The notes under the pieces are model-generated. The model saw only the letters and a list, made by a program, of their open reading frames with translations. It did no database searches and was not told the DNA's origin. Positions 12,094-23,569 of a stretch of DNA of 64,000 nucleotides are shown here, one piece after another. Source of the stretch: Camelus bactrianus (taxonomy: Eukaryota; Chordata; Mammalia; Artiodactyla; Camelidae); the NCBI RefSeq assembly GCF_048773025.1, contig NC_133541.1, positions 123,221,049 to 123,285,048 on the forward strand. Direction: 5' to 3'. A program made the translations under genes and the position numbers. Numbering within the stretch: the stretch's first letter is position 1; each line of letters starts with the position of its first letter.

Positions 12094-12104
12094 TTCCGGA
12101 ATTC
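12094..12104 (+). promoter_or_regulatory. TTCCGGAATTC overlapping palindromes, heat-shock-element-like
   Basis: TTCCGGAA is a perfect palindrome overlapping an EcoRI site, and it fits the two-unit heat-shock element pattern TTCnnGAA. It lies in the most conserved part of the monomer and occurs in most of the 240 units. Binding by HSF is only a hypothesis: functional elements usually have three or more units, and the next TTC here is not at the required spacing. Confidence 0.3.
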
Positions 12105-12147
12105 TGATTGTGGGGAGGTTCCGTCTTCTGTCTGCAGCACCCGGGAT

Positions 12148-12157
12148 CTCCTAGGAG
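12148..12157 (+). repeat. Perfect 10-bp palindrome CTCCTAGGAG (example)
   Basis: CTCCTAGGAG reads the same on both strands and is present in most monomers directly after CCCGGGAT. C monomers change the left side to TTCACCTAGGAG, which shortens it. Losses are shared within HOR copies, for example the 2-base deletion giving ATCTCTAGG at about 5,506 and 9,757. Confidence 0.85.
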
Positions 12158-12245
12158 CCCTTCGAGTGTCTTCCCGGAATCCCTCCCACTGCAGGCTGCC
12201 GGGGAAAGGCGAGGGTTGGGCTGGAAATTCAGGTAGCATCTAGTG

Positions 12246-12266
12246 CCTCCCCATGGACAGGGGAGG
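12246..12266 (+). repeat. Hairpin-capable inverted repeat (example; one per monomer)
   Basis: CCTCCCC and GGGGAGG are perfect 7-bp arms flanking the 7-base spacer ATGGACA. The arms are intact in monomers with ACAGGGGAGG; monomers with ACAAGGGAGG keep a shorter stem with a larger loop. The spacer includes the NcoI site. The element recurs at the same place in nearly all units. Confidence 0.85.
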
Positions 12267-12279
12267 TAATGAGCGGACT

Positions 12280-15204
12280 TCTCCCTGCCAGGGAACACCT
12301 GTGACACCAGGCAGCTGCGTGGAGGGCGGCCCCGAACCTCCCCCACACAGTCAGCCGTGTTCCGGAATTCTGAGTGTGGGGAGGTTCCGTCTTATGTCTG
12401 CAGCACCCGGGTTCACCTAGGAGCCCTTCGAGTGTCTTCCCCCAGTCCCTCACTGTGCGGGATGCCGGGGAATGGCGGAGGTTGGGCTGGAAAAGCAGGT
12501 AGCATCTAGTGCCTCCCCATGGACAGGGGAGGTAATTAGCGGACTTCCCCCTGCCAGGGAACACCTGTGACACCAGACAGCTGCGTGGAGGGCGGCCCCG
12601 AACCTCCCCCACAGAGTCAACCGTGTTCCGGAATTCTGAGTGTGGGGAGGTTCCGTCTTCTGTCTGCAGCACCCGGGATCTCCTAGGAGCCCTTCGAGTG
12701 TCTTCCCAGAGTCCCTCCCTGTGCGGTCTGCCGGGGAATGAAGGGGGTTTTGCTGGAAACGCAGATAGCTTCTAGTGCCTCCCCATGGATAGGGGAGGTA
12801 ATTAGCGGACTTCCACCTGCCAGGGAACACCTGTGACAGAAGGCAGCTGCGTGGAGGGCGGCCCCGAAACTCCCCCACACAGTCATCCGTGTTCCGGAAT
12901 TCTGAGTGTGGGAAGGTTCCGTCTTATGTCTGCAGCACCCGGGTTCACCTAGGAGCCCTTCGAGTGTCTTCCCCCAGTCCCTCCCTGTGCGGGCTGCCGG
13001 GGAATGTCGGAGGTTGGGCTCGAAAAGCAGGTAGCATCTTCTGCCTCCCCATGGACATGGGAGGTAATTAGCGGACTTCCCCCTGCCAGGGAACAACTGT
13101 GACATCAGGCAGCTGCGTGGGGGGCAGCCCCGAACCTCTCCCACACAGTCAGACGTGTTCCGGGATTCTGAGTGTGGGGAGGTTCCGTCTTCTGTCTGCA
13201 GCACCCGGGTTCTCCTAGGAGCCCTTCGAGATTGTTCCGCGAGTCCCTCCCATTGCGGGCAGCCTGGGAAAGGCGGGGGTTGGGCTGGAAACGCAGGGAG
13301 CATCTAGTGCCTCCCCATGGACAGGGGAGGTAATTAGCGGACTTCCCCCTGCCATGGATCACCTGTGACACCAGGCAGCTGCGTGTAGGGCGGCCCCGAA
13401 CCTCCCCCACACAGTCAACCATGTTCCGTAATTCTGAGTGTGGGGAGGTTCCTTCTTTTGTCTGCAGCACCCGGGATCTCCTAGGAGCCCTTCGAGAGTC
13501 TTCCCCGAGTCCCACCCTGTGCGGGCAGCCGGGGAACGGCGGGGGTTGGGCTGGAAAAGCAGGTAGCATCTAGTGCCTCCCCATGGACAAGGGAGGTAAT
13601 TAGCGGACTTCCCCATGCCAGGGAACAACTTTGACACCAGGAAGCTGCGTGGAGTGCGGCCCTAAACCTCACCCACACAGTCACACGTGTTCCGGAATTC
13701 TGAGTGTGGGGAGGTTCCGTCTTCTATCTGCAGCACCCGGGTTCTCCTAGGAGCCTTTTGAGTGTCTTCCACCAGTCCCTCCCTGTGCGTGCTGCCGGGG
13801 AAAGGCGGGGGTTTGGCTGGAAAAGCAGGTAGCATTTTGTGCCTCCCCATGGACAAGGGAGGTAATTAGCGGACTTCCCCCTGCCAGGGAACACCTGTGA
13901 CACCAGGCAGCTGCGTGGAGGGCGGCCCCGAACCTCCCCTACACAGTCAACCGTATTCCGGATTTCTGAGTGTGGGGAGGTTCCGTCTTATGTCTGCAGC
14001 ACCCGGGATCTCCTAGGAGCCCTTCGAGTGTCTTCCCAGAGTCCCTCCCTGTGCGGGCTGCCTGGGAAAGGAGGGGGTTGGGCTGGAAACGCAGGTAGCA
14101 TCTAGTGCCTCCCCATGGACAGGGGAGGTAATTAGCGGACTTCCACCTGCCAGGGAACACCTGTGACACCAGGCAGCTGCGTGGAGGGCGGCCCCGAACC
14201 TCCCCCACACAGTCAGCCGTGTTCCGGTATTCTGAGTGTGGGGAGGTTCCGTCTTATGTCTGCAGCACCCGGGATCTCCTAGGAGCCCTTCGAGAGTCTT
14301 CCCCGAGTCCCTCCCAATGCGGGCAGCCGGGGAATCGCGGGGGTTGGGCTGGAAAAGCAGGTAGCATCTGGTGCCTCCCCATGGACAAGGGAGGTAATTA
14401 GCGGACTTCCCCCTGCCAGGGAACAACTGTGACACCAGGAAGCTTTGTGGAGGGCGGCCCTAAACCTCACCCACACAGTCACATGTGTTCCGGAATACTG
14501 AGTGTGGGGAGGTTCCGTCTTATGTCTGCAGCACCCGGGTTCTACTAGGAGCCCTTCGAGAGTCTTCCCCGAGTCCCTCCCAGTGCGGGCTGCTGGGGAA
14601 AGGCGGGGGTTGGGCTGGAAAACAGGTAGCATCTAGTGCCTCCCAATGGACAAGGGAGGTAACTAGCGGAATTCCCCCTGCCAGGGAACACCTGTGACAC
14701 CAGGCAGCTGCGTGGGGGGCGGCCCCGAACCTTCCCCACACAGTCAGCCGTGTTTCGGAATTCTGAGTGTGGGGAGGATCCGTCTTATGTCTGCAGCACC
14801 CGGGATCTCCTAGGAGCCCTTCGAGAGTCTTCCCCGAGTCCCTCCCAGTGCGGGCAGCCAGGGAAAGGCAGGGGTTGGGCTGGAAACGCAGGTAGCATCT
14901 AGTTCCTCCCCATGGACAGGGGAGGCAATTAGCGGACTTCCCCCTGCCAGGGAACACCTGTGACACCAGGCAGCTGCGTGGAGGGCGGCCCCGAACCTCC
15001 CCCACACAGTCAGCCGTGTTCCGGAATTCTGAGTGTGGGGAGGTTCCGTCTTCTGTCTGCAGCACCCGGGATCTCCTAGGAGCCCTTCGAGTGTCTTCCC
15101 CGAATCCCTCCCACTGCGGGCTGCCGGGGAATGGCGGGGGTTGGGCTGGAAATTCAGGTTGCATCTAGTGCCTCCCCATAGACAGGGGAGGTAATGAGCG
15201 GAAT
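12280..15204 (+). repeat. 11-mer higher-order repeat, copy 1 (2,925 bp)
   Basis: Eleven monomers from 12,357 run C D C A' A F D A E A B and recur at +2,925. Shared private variants include CAGACAGCTGCG with CACAGAGTCAACC, GGTCTGCCGGGGAATGAAGG, CATGGATAGGGG, GTGACAGAAGG, CATGGACATGGGAGG, TTCCTTCTTTTGTCTGC and TTTTGAGTG. Differences are few, such as CCGTATTCC against CCGTTTTCC (13,952 and 16,877). Confidence 0.9.
12357..12622 (+). repeat. Subtype C monomer (representative)
   Basis: Subtype C is marked by TTATGTCTGCAG, GGGTTCACCTAGGAGCC, CCCCCAGTCCCTCACTGTG and GGGGAATGGCGGAGG. Most C copies then have ATCTTGTGCC and ACAAGGGAGG. A variant, C', has AGCAACCGGGATCTCC and GGAGGTTTGGCTGG (for example 22,192, 36,010, 37,072 and 38,134). 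The interrupted G-run (GGCGGAGG) removes the canonical quadruplex motif found in A, B, E and F. Confidence 0.8.
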
Positions 15205-18130
15205 TCTCCCTGCCAGGGAACACCTGTGACACCAGGCAGCTGCGTGGAGGGCGGCCCCGAACCTCCCCCACACAGTCAGCCGTGTTCCGGAATTCTGAGT
15301 GTGGGGAGGTTCCGTCTTATGTCTGCAGCACCCGGGTTCACCTAGGAGCCCTTCGAGTGTCTTCCCCCAGTCCCTCACTGTGCGGGATGCCGGGGAATGG
15401 CGGAGGTTGGGCTGGAAAAGCAGGTAGCATCTAGTGCCTCCCCATGGACAGGGGAGGTAATTAGCGGACTTCCCCCTGCCAGGGAACACCTGTGACACCA
15501 GACAGCTGCGTGGAGGGCGGCCCCGAACCTCCCCCACAGAGTCAACCGTGTTCCGGAATTCTGAGTGTGGGGAGGTTCCGTCTTCTGTCTGCAGCACCCG
15601 GGATCTCCTAGGAGCCCTTCGAGTGTCTTCCCAGAGTCCCTCCCTGTGCGGTCTGCCGGGGAATGAAGGGGGTTTTGCTGGAAACGCAGATAGCTTCTAG
15701 TGCCTCCCCATGGATAGGGGAGGTAATTAGCGGACTTCCACCTGCCAGGGAACACCTGTGACAGAAGGCAGCTGCGTGGAGGGCGGCCCCGAAACTCCCC
15801 CACACAGTCATCCGTGTTCCGGAATTCTGAGTGTGGGAAGGTTCCGTCTTATGTCTGCAGCACCCGGGTTCACCTAGGAGCCCTTCGAGTGTCTTCCCCC
15901 AGTCCCTCCCTGTGCGGGCTGCCGGGGAATGTCGGAGGTTGGGCTCGAAAAGCAGGTAGCATCTTCTGCCTCCCCATGGACATGGGAGGTAATTAGCGGA
16001 CTTCCCCCTGCCAGGGAACAACTGTGACATCAGGCAGCTGCGTGGGGGGCAGCCCCGAACCTCTCCCACACAGTCAGACGTGTTCCGGGATTCTGAGTGT
16101 GGGGAGGTTCCGTCTTCTGTCTGCAGCACCCGGGTTCTCCTAGGAGCCCTTCGAGATTGTTCCGCGAGTCCCTCCCATTGCGGGCAGCCTGGGAAAGGCG
16201 GGGGTTGGGCTGGAAACGCAGGGAGCATCTAGTGCCTCCCCATGGACAGGGGAGGTAATTAGCGGACTTCCCCCTGCCATGGATCACCTGTGACACCAGG
16301 CAGCTGCGTGTAGGGCGGCCCCGAACCTCCCCCACACAGTCAACCATGTTCCGTAATTCTGAGTGTGGGGAGGTTCCTTCTTTTGTCTGCAGCACCCGGG
16401 ATCTCCTAGGAGCCCTTCGAGAGTCTTCCCCGAGTCCCACCCTGTGCGGGCAGCCGGGGAACGGCGGGGGTTGGGCTGGAAAAGCAGGTAGCATCTAGTG
16501 CCTCCCCATGGACAAGGGAGGTAATTAGCGGACTTCCCCATGCCAGGGAACAACTTTGACACCAGGAAGCTGCGTGGAGTGCGGCCCTAAACCTCACCCA
16601 CACAGTCACACGTGTTCCGGAATTCTGAGTGTGGGGAGGTTCCGTCTTCTATCTGCAGCACCCGGGTTCTCCTAGGAGCCTTTTGAGTGTCTTCCACCAG
16701 TCCCTCCCTGTGCGGGCTGCCGGGGAAAGGCGGGGGTTGGGCTGGAAAAGCAGGTAGCATTTTGTGCCTCCCCATGGACAAGGGAGGTAATTAGCGGACT
16801 TCCCCCTGCCAGGGAACACCTGTGACACCAGGCAGCTGCGTGGAGGGCGGCCCCGAACCTCCCCTACACAGTCAACCGTTTTCCGGATTTCTGAGTGTGG
16901 GGAGGTTCCGTCTTATGTCTGCAGCACCCGGGATCTCCTAGGAGCCCTTCGAGTGTCTTCCCAGAGTCCCTCCCTGTGCGGGCTGCCTGGGAAAGGAGGG
17001 GGTTGGGCTGGAAACGCAGGTAGCATCTAGTGCCTCCCCATGGACAGGGGAGGTAATTAGCGGACTTCCACCTGCCAGGGAACACCTGTGACACCAGGCA
17101 GCTGCGTGGAGGGCGGCCCCGAACCTCCCCCACACAGTCAGCCGTGTTCCGGTATTCTGAGTGTGGGGAGGTTCCGTCTTATGTCTGCAGCACCCGGGAT
17201 CTCCTAGGAGCCCTTCGAGAGTCTTCCCCGAGTCCCTCCCAATGCGGGCAGCCGGGGAATCGCGGGGGTTGGGCTGGAAAAGCAGGTAGCATCTGGTGCC
17301 TCCCCATGGACAAGGGAGGTAATTAGCGGACTTCCCCCTGCCAGGGAACAACTGTGACACCAGGAAGCTTTGTGGAGGGCGGCCCTAAACCTCACCCACA
17401 CAGTCACATGTGTTCCGGAATACTGAGTGTGGGGAGGTTCCGTCTTATGTCTGCAGCACCCGGGTTCTACTAGGAGCCCTTCGAGAGTCTTCCCCGAGTC
17501 CCTCCCAGTGCGGGCTGCTGGGGAAAGGCGGGGGTTGGGCTGGAAAACAGGTAGCATCTAGTGCCTCCCAATGGACAAGGGAGGTAACTAGCGGAATTCC
17601 CCCTGCCAGGGAACACCTGTGACACCAGGCAGCTGCGTGGGGGGCGGCCCCGAACCTTCCCCACACAGTCAGCCGTGTTTCGGAATTCTGAGTGTGGGGA
17701 GGATCCGTCTTATGTCTGCAGCACCCGGGATCTCCTAGGAGCCCTTCGAGAGTCTTCCCCGAGTCCCTCCCAGTGCGGGCAGCCAGGGAAAGGCAGGGGT
17801 TGGGCTGGAAACGCAGGTAGCATCTAGTTCCTCCCCATGGACAGGGGAGGCAATTAGCGGACTTCCCCCTGCCAGGGAACACCTGTGACACCAGGCAGCT
17901 GCGTGGAGGGCGGCCCCGAACCTCCCCCACACAGTCAGCCGTGTTCCGGAATTCTGAGTGTGGGGAGGTTCCGTCTTCTGTCTGCAGCACCCGGGATCTC
18001 CTAGGAGCCCTTCGAGTGTCTTCCCCGAATCCCTCCCACTGCGGGCTGCCGGGGAATGGCGGGGGTTGGGCTGGAAATTCAGGTTGCATCTAGTGCCTCC
18101 CCATAGACAGGGGAGGTAATGAGCGGAATT
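15205..18130 (+). repeat. 11-mer higher-order repeat, copy 2
   Basis: This is the second copy of the 2,925-bp block. It starts within the AATGAGCGG B monomer and runs to about 18,130, where the following unit changes from the expected C to F. Most of its length looks almost identical to copy 1. Confidence 0.88.
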
Positions 18131-19303
18131 CTCCCTGCCAGGGAACACCTGTGACACCAGGCAGCTTCGTGGAGGGCGGCCCCGAACCTCCCCCACACAG
18201 TCAGCCGTGTTCCGGAATTCTGAGTGTGGGGAGGTTCCGTCTTATGTCTGCAGCACCCGGGTTCTCCTAGGAGCCTTTCGAGTGTCTTCCCCCAGTCCCT
18301 CCCTGTGCGGGCTGCCGGGGAAAGGCGGGGGTTTGGCTGGAAAAGCAGGTAGCATCTTGTACCTCCCCATGGACAAGGGAGGTAATTAGCGGACTTCCCC
18401 CTGCCAGGGAACACCTGTGACACCAGGAAGCTTTGTGGAGGGCGGCCCTAAACCTCACCCACACAGTCACATGTGTTCCGGAATACTGAGTGTGGGGAGG
18501 TTCCGTCTTATGTCTGCAGCACCCGGGTTCTACTAGGAGCCCTTCGAGAGTCTTCCCCGAGTCCCTCCCAGTGCGGGCTGCTGGGGAAAGGCGGGGGTTG
18601 GGCTGGAAAACAGGTAGCATCTAGTGCCTCCCAATGGACAAGGGAGGTAACTAGCGGAATTCCCCCTGCCAGGGAACACCTGTGACACCAGGCAGCTGCG
18701 TGGGGGGCGGCCCCGAACCTTCCCCACACAGTCAGCCGTGTTTCGGAATTCTGAGTGTGGGGAGGATCCGTCTTATGTCTGCAGCACCCGGGATCTCCTA
18801 GGAGCCCTTCGAGAGTCTTCCCCGAGTCCCTCCCAGTGCGGGCAGCCAGGGAAAGGCAGGGGTTGGGCTGGAAACGCAGGTAGCATCTAGTTCCTCCCCA
18901 TGGACAGGGGAGGCAATTAGCGGACTTCCCCCTGCCAGGGAACACCTGTGACACCAGGCAGCTGCGTGGAGGGCGGCCCCGAACCTTCCCCACACAGTCA
19001 GCCGTGTTCCGGAATTCTGAGTGTGGGGAGGTTCCGTCTTCTGTCTGCAGCACCCGGGATCTCCTAGGAGCCCTTCGAGTGTCTTCCCCGAATCCCTCCC
19101 ACTGCGGGCTGCCGGGGAATGGCGGGGGTTGGGCTGGAAATTCAGGTTGCATCTAGTGCCTCCCCATAGACAGGGGAGGTAATGAGCGGAATTCTCCCTG
19201 CCAGGGAACACCTGTGACACCAGGCAGCTTCGTGGAGGGCGGCCCCGAACCTCCCCCACACAGTCAGCCGTGTTCCGGAATTCTGAGTGTGGGGAGGTTC
19301 CGT
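17350..19303 (+). repeat. 4-mer tandem duplication (1,063 bp) overlapping the end of the 11-mer
   Basis: E A B F at about 17,350-18,412 is followed by E A B from 18,413 to 19,303. Shared markers are GGAAGCTTTGTGG, CACATGTGTTCC with GAATACTGAG, TCTACTAGGAG, GGAAAACAGG, GTGTTTCGG, GAGGCAATTAG, CAGGTTGCATC, CCATAGACAGG and CAGCTTCGTGG. The first unit is itself part of 11-mer copy 2, so this duplication came later. Confidence 0.85.
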
Positions 19304-21640
19304 CTTATGTCTGCAGCACCCGGGATCTCCTAGGAGCCCTTCGAGAGTCTTCCCCGAGTCCCTCCCAGTGCGGGCAGCCAGGGAAAGGCGGGGTTTGGGC
19401 TGGAAACGCAGGTAGCATCTAGTCCCTCCCCATGGACAGGGGAGGAAATTAGCGGACTTCCCCCTGCCAGGGAACACCTGTGACACCAGGCAGCTGCGTG
19501 GAGGGCGGCCCCGAACCTCCCCCACACAGTCAGCCGTGTTCCGGAATTCTGAGTGTGGGGAGGTTCCGTCTTCTGTCTGCAGCACCCGGGATCTCCTAGT
19601 AGCCCTTGGAGTGTCTTCCCCGAATCCCTCCCACTGCGGGCTGCCGGGGAAAGGCGGGGGTTGGGCTGGAAATTCAGGTTGCATCTAGTGCCTCCCCATG
19701 GACAGGATAGGTAATGAGCGGAATTCTCCCTGCCAGGGAACACCTGTGACACCAGGCAGCTGCGTGGATGGCGGCCCCGAACCTCCCCCACACTGTCAGC
19801 CGTGTTCCGGAATTCCGAGTGTGGGGAGGTTCCGTCTTATGTCTGCAGCACCCGGGTTCACCTAGGAGCCCTTCGAGTGTCTTCCCCCAGTTCCTCACTG
19901 TGCTGGCTGCAGGGGAATGGCGGAGGTTGGGCTGGAAAAGCAGGTAGCATCTAGTACCTCTCCATGGACAGGGGAGGTAATTAGCGGACTTCCCCCTGCC
20001 AGGGAACACCTGTGACACCAGACAGCTGCGTGGAGGGCGGCCCCGAACCTCCCCCACAGAGTCAACCGTGTTCCGGAATTCTGAGTGTGGGGAGGTTCCG
20101 TCTTCTGTCTGCAGCACCCGGGATCTCCTAGGAGCCCTTCGAGTGTCTTCCCAGAGTCCCTCCCTCTGCGGGCTGCCGGGGAATGGAGGGGGTTGTGCTG
20201 GAAACGCAGATAGCATCTAGTGCCTCCCCATGGATAGGGGAGGTAATTAGCGGACTTCCACCTGCCAGGGAACACCTGTGACACAAGGCAGCTGCGTGGA
20301 CGGCGGCCCCGAACCTCCCCCACACAGTCATACGTGTTCCGGAATCCTGAGTGTGGTGAGGTTCGGTCTTCTGTCTGCAGCACCCGGGATCTCCTAGGAG
20401 TCCCTCGAGAGTCTTCCCCGAGTCCCTCCCAGTGCGGGCAGCCGGGGAAAGGCGGGGGTTGGGCTGGAAACTCAGGTAGCATCTAGTGCCTCCCCATGGA
20501 CAGGGGAGGTAATTAGCGGTCTTCCCCCTACCAGGGAACACCTGCGACACCAGGAAGCTGTGTGGGGGGCCGCCCTGAAACTCACCCACACAGTCACCCG
20601 TGTTCCGGAATTCTGAGTGTGGGGAGGTCCCGTCATATGTCTGCAGCACCCGGGTTCTCCTAGGAGCCCTTCGAGTGTCTTCCCCAATTCCCTCCCTGTG
20701 CGGGCTGCTGGGGAAAGCCGGGGGTTGGGCTGGAAAAGCAGGTAGCATCTAGTGCCTCCCTATGGACAAGGGAGATAATTAGCGGAATTCCCCCTGCCAG
20801 GGAACACCTGTGACACCAGGCAGCTGCGTGGAGGGCGGCCCCGAACCTTCCCCACACAGTCAGCCGTGTTCCGGAATTCTGAGTGTGGGGAGGTTCCGTC
20901 TTCTGTCTGCAGCACCCGGGATCTCCTAGGAGCCCTTCGAGTGTCTTCCCCCAGTCCCTCCCTGTGCGGGCTGCCGGGGAATGGCGGAGGTTGGGCTGGA
21001 AAAGCAGGTAGCATCTTGTGCCTCCCCATGGACAAGGGAGTTAATTAGCGGACTTCTCCCTGCCAGGGAACACCTGTGACACCAGGAAGCTGCGTGGAGG
21101 GCGGCCACGAACCTCTCCCACACAGTCAGACGTGTTCCAGTATTCTGAGTGTGGGGAGGTTCCGTCTTATGTCTGCAGCACCCGGGATATCCTAGGAGCC
21201 TTCGAGAGTCTTCCCCGAGTCCCTCCCAGTGCGGGCAGCCAGGGAAAGGCGGGGGTTGGGCTGGAAACGCAGGTAGCATCTTGTGCCTCCCCATGGACAG
21301 GGGAGGTAATTAGCGGACTTCCCCCTGCCAGGGATCACCTGTGACACCTGGCAGCTGCGTGGAAGGCAACCCGGAACCTCCCCCACACAGTCAACCGTGT
21401 TCCGGAATTCTGAGTGTGGGGAGGTTCCGTCTTCTGTCTGCAGCACCCGGGATCTCCTAGGAGCCCTTCGAGTGTCTTCCCAGAGTCCCTCCCTGTGCGG
21501 GCTGCCGGGGAAAGGAGGGGGTTGTGCTGGAAACGCAGTTGCATCTAGTGCCTCCCCATGGACAGGGGAGGTAATTAGCGGACTTCCGCCTGCCAGGGAA
21601 CAAATGTGACACCAGGAAACTGCGTGGAGTGCGGCCCTAA
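19304..21640 (+). repeat. Satellite monomers without clear higher-order repeat
   Basis: About nine monomers in the order A B C D A E and others. The first three resemble the 18.7-19.3 kb A B units (AATGAGCGG, CAGGTTGCATC), and the CAGACAGCTGCG C-D pair at about 20,020 resembles 12,570 and 15,500. No block repeats as a whole nearby. There is no gene or insertion here. Confidence 0.75.
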
Positions 21641-21662
21641 ACCTCACCCACACAGTCACACG

Positions 21663-22990
21663 TGTTCCGGAATTCTGAGTGTGGGGAGGTTCCGTCTTCT
21701 GTCTGCAGCACCCGTGTTCTCCTAGGAGCCTTTCGAGTGTCTTCCCCCAGTCCCTCCCTTGCGGGCTGCCGGGGAAAGACGTTGGTTGGGCTGGAAAAGC
21801 AGGTAGCATCTTGTGCCTGCCCATGGACAAGGAGGTAATTAGCGGACTTCCCCCTGCCAGGGAACACCTGTGACACCAGGCAGCTGCGTGGAGGGCGGCC
21901 CCGAACCTCCCCCACACAGTCAGCCGTGTTCCGGAATTCTGAGTGTGGGGAGGTTCCGTCTTCTGTCTGCAGCACCCGGGATCTCCTAGGAGCCCTTCGA
22001 GTGTCTTCCCCGAATCCCTCCCACTGCGGGCTGCCTGGGAAAGGCGGGTGTTGGGCTGGAAACTCAGGTAGCATCTGGTGCCTCCCCATGGACAGGGGAG
22101 GTAATTAGCGGACTTCTCCCTGCCAGGGAACACCTGTGACACCAGGCAGCTGCGTGGAGGGCGGCCCCGAACCTCCCCCACACAGTCAGCCGTGTTCCGG
22201 AATTCTGAGTGTGGGGAGGTTCCGTCTTATGTCTGCAGCAACCGGGATCTCCTAGGAGCCCTTCGAGCGTCTTCCCCCAGTCCCTCACTGTGCGGGCTGC
22301 CGGGGAATGGCGGAGGTTTGGCTGGAAAAGCAGGTAGCATCTTGTGCCTCCCCATGGACAAGGGAGGTAATTAGCGGACTTCCCCCTGCCAGGGAACACC
22401 TGTGACACCAGGCAGCTGCGTGGAGGGCGGCCCCGAACCTCCCCCACAGAGTCAATCGTGTTCCGGAATTCTGATTGTGGGGAGGTTCCGTCTTCTGTCT
22501 GCAGCACCCGGGATCTCCTAGGAGCCCTTCGAGTGTCTTCCCAGAGTCCCTCCCTGTGCGGGCTGCCGGGGAAAGGAGGGGGTTGTGCTGGAAACGCAGG
22601 TAGCATCTAGTGCCTCCCCATGGACAGGGGAGGTAATTAGCGGACTTCCACCTGCCAGGGAACACCTGTGACACAAGGCAGCTGCGTGGAGGGCGGCCCC
22701 GAACCTCCACCACCCAGTCATCCGTGCTCCGGAATTCTGAGTGTTGGGAGGTTCCGTCTTATGTCTGCAGCACCCGGGATATCCTAGGAGCCTTCGAGAG
22801 TCTTCCCCGAGTCCCTCCCAGTGCGGGCAGCCAGGGAAAGTCGGGGGTTGGGCTGGAAACGCAGGTAGCATCTTGTGCCTCCCCATGGACAGGGGAGGTA
22901 ATTAGCGGACTTCCCCCTGCCAGGGATCACCTGTGACACCTGGCAGCTGCGTGGAGGGCAACCCGGAACCTCCCCCACACTGTCAACCGT
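21663..22990 (+). repeat. F B C' D A block, counterpart of 36.5-37.9 kb
   Basis: The order F (CCCTCCCTTGCGGG), B, C' (AGCAACCGGGATC), D (GTCAATCGTG, TCTGATTGTGG), A (GGGATATCCTAGGAGCC) matches the 4-mer run near 36.5-37.8 kb at an offset of about 14,880 bp, or 56 monomers. Shared small indels make independent origin unlikely. Confidence 0.8.
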
Positions 22991-23569
22991 GTTCCGGAAT
23001 TCTGAGTGTGGGGAGGTTCCGTCTTCTGTCTGCAGCACCCGGGATCTCCTAGGAGCCCTTCGAGTGTCTTCCCAGAGTCCCTCCCTGTGCGGGATGCCGG
23101 GGAAAGGAGGGGGTTGTGCTGGAAACGCAGGTAGCATCTAGTGCCTCCCCATGGACAGGGGAGGTAATTAGCGGACTTCCGCCTGCCAGGGACCACCTGT
23201 GACACAAGGCAGCTGCGTGGAAGGCGGCCCCGAACCTCCCCCACACAATCATCCGTGTTCCGGAATTTTGAGTGTGGGGAGGTTCCGTCTTATGTCTGCA
23301 GCACCCGAGTTCACCTAGGAGCACTTCGAGTGTCTTCCCCCAGTCCCTCCCTTTGCGGGCTGCCGGGGAATGGCGGAGGTTTGGCTGGAAAAGCAGGTAG
23401 CATCTCTTGCCTCCCCATGGACAAGGGAGATAATTAGCGGACTTCCCCCTGCCAGGGAACACCTGTGACACCAGGCAGCTGCGTGGAGGGCGGCCCCGAA
23501 CCTCTCCCACACAGTCAGACGTGTTCCGGTATTCTGAGTTTGGGGATGTTCCGTCTTATGTCTGCAGCA

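Larger units (their letters stand above)
12091..12356 (+). repeat. Subtype B monomer (representative)
   Basis: Subtype B is marked by CGAATCCCTCCCACTGC in the middle, GAAACTCAGG or GAAATTCAGG after the G-rich segment, and CGGACTTCTCCCTGCC in place of the usual ACTTCCCCCTG. It is very often followed directly by a C monomer, as here. This copy has a GGAATCC variant and ends with AATGAGCGG instead of AATTAGCGG, a marker shared with the copies at 15,180, 18,115 and 19,180. Confidence 0.8.

Noticed and set aside
12241-12280. TAATTA in GGTAATTAGCGG as a homeodomain site
   Set aside because: It is a 6-base core in one AT-rich spot of the monomer and too short to support a regulatory claim.
21192-22181. 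Longest frame (329 residues, minus strand)
   Set aside because: It exists only because small indels in consecutive monomers happen to keep one frame free of stops. Its content is the same repeated satellite text.
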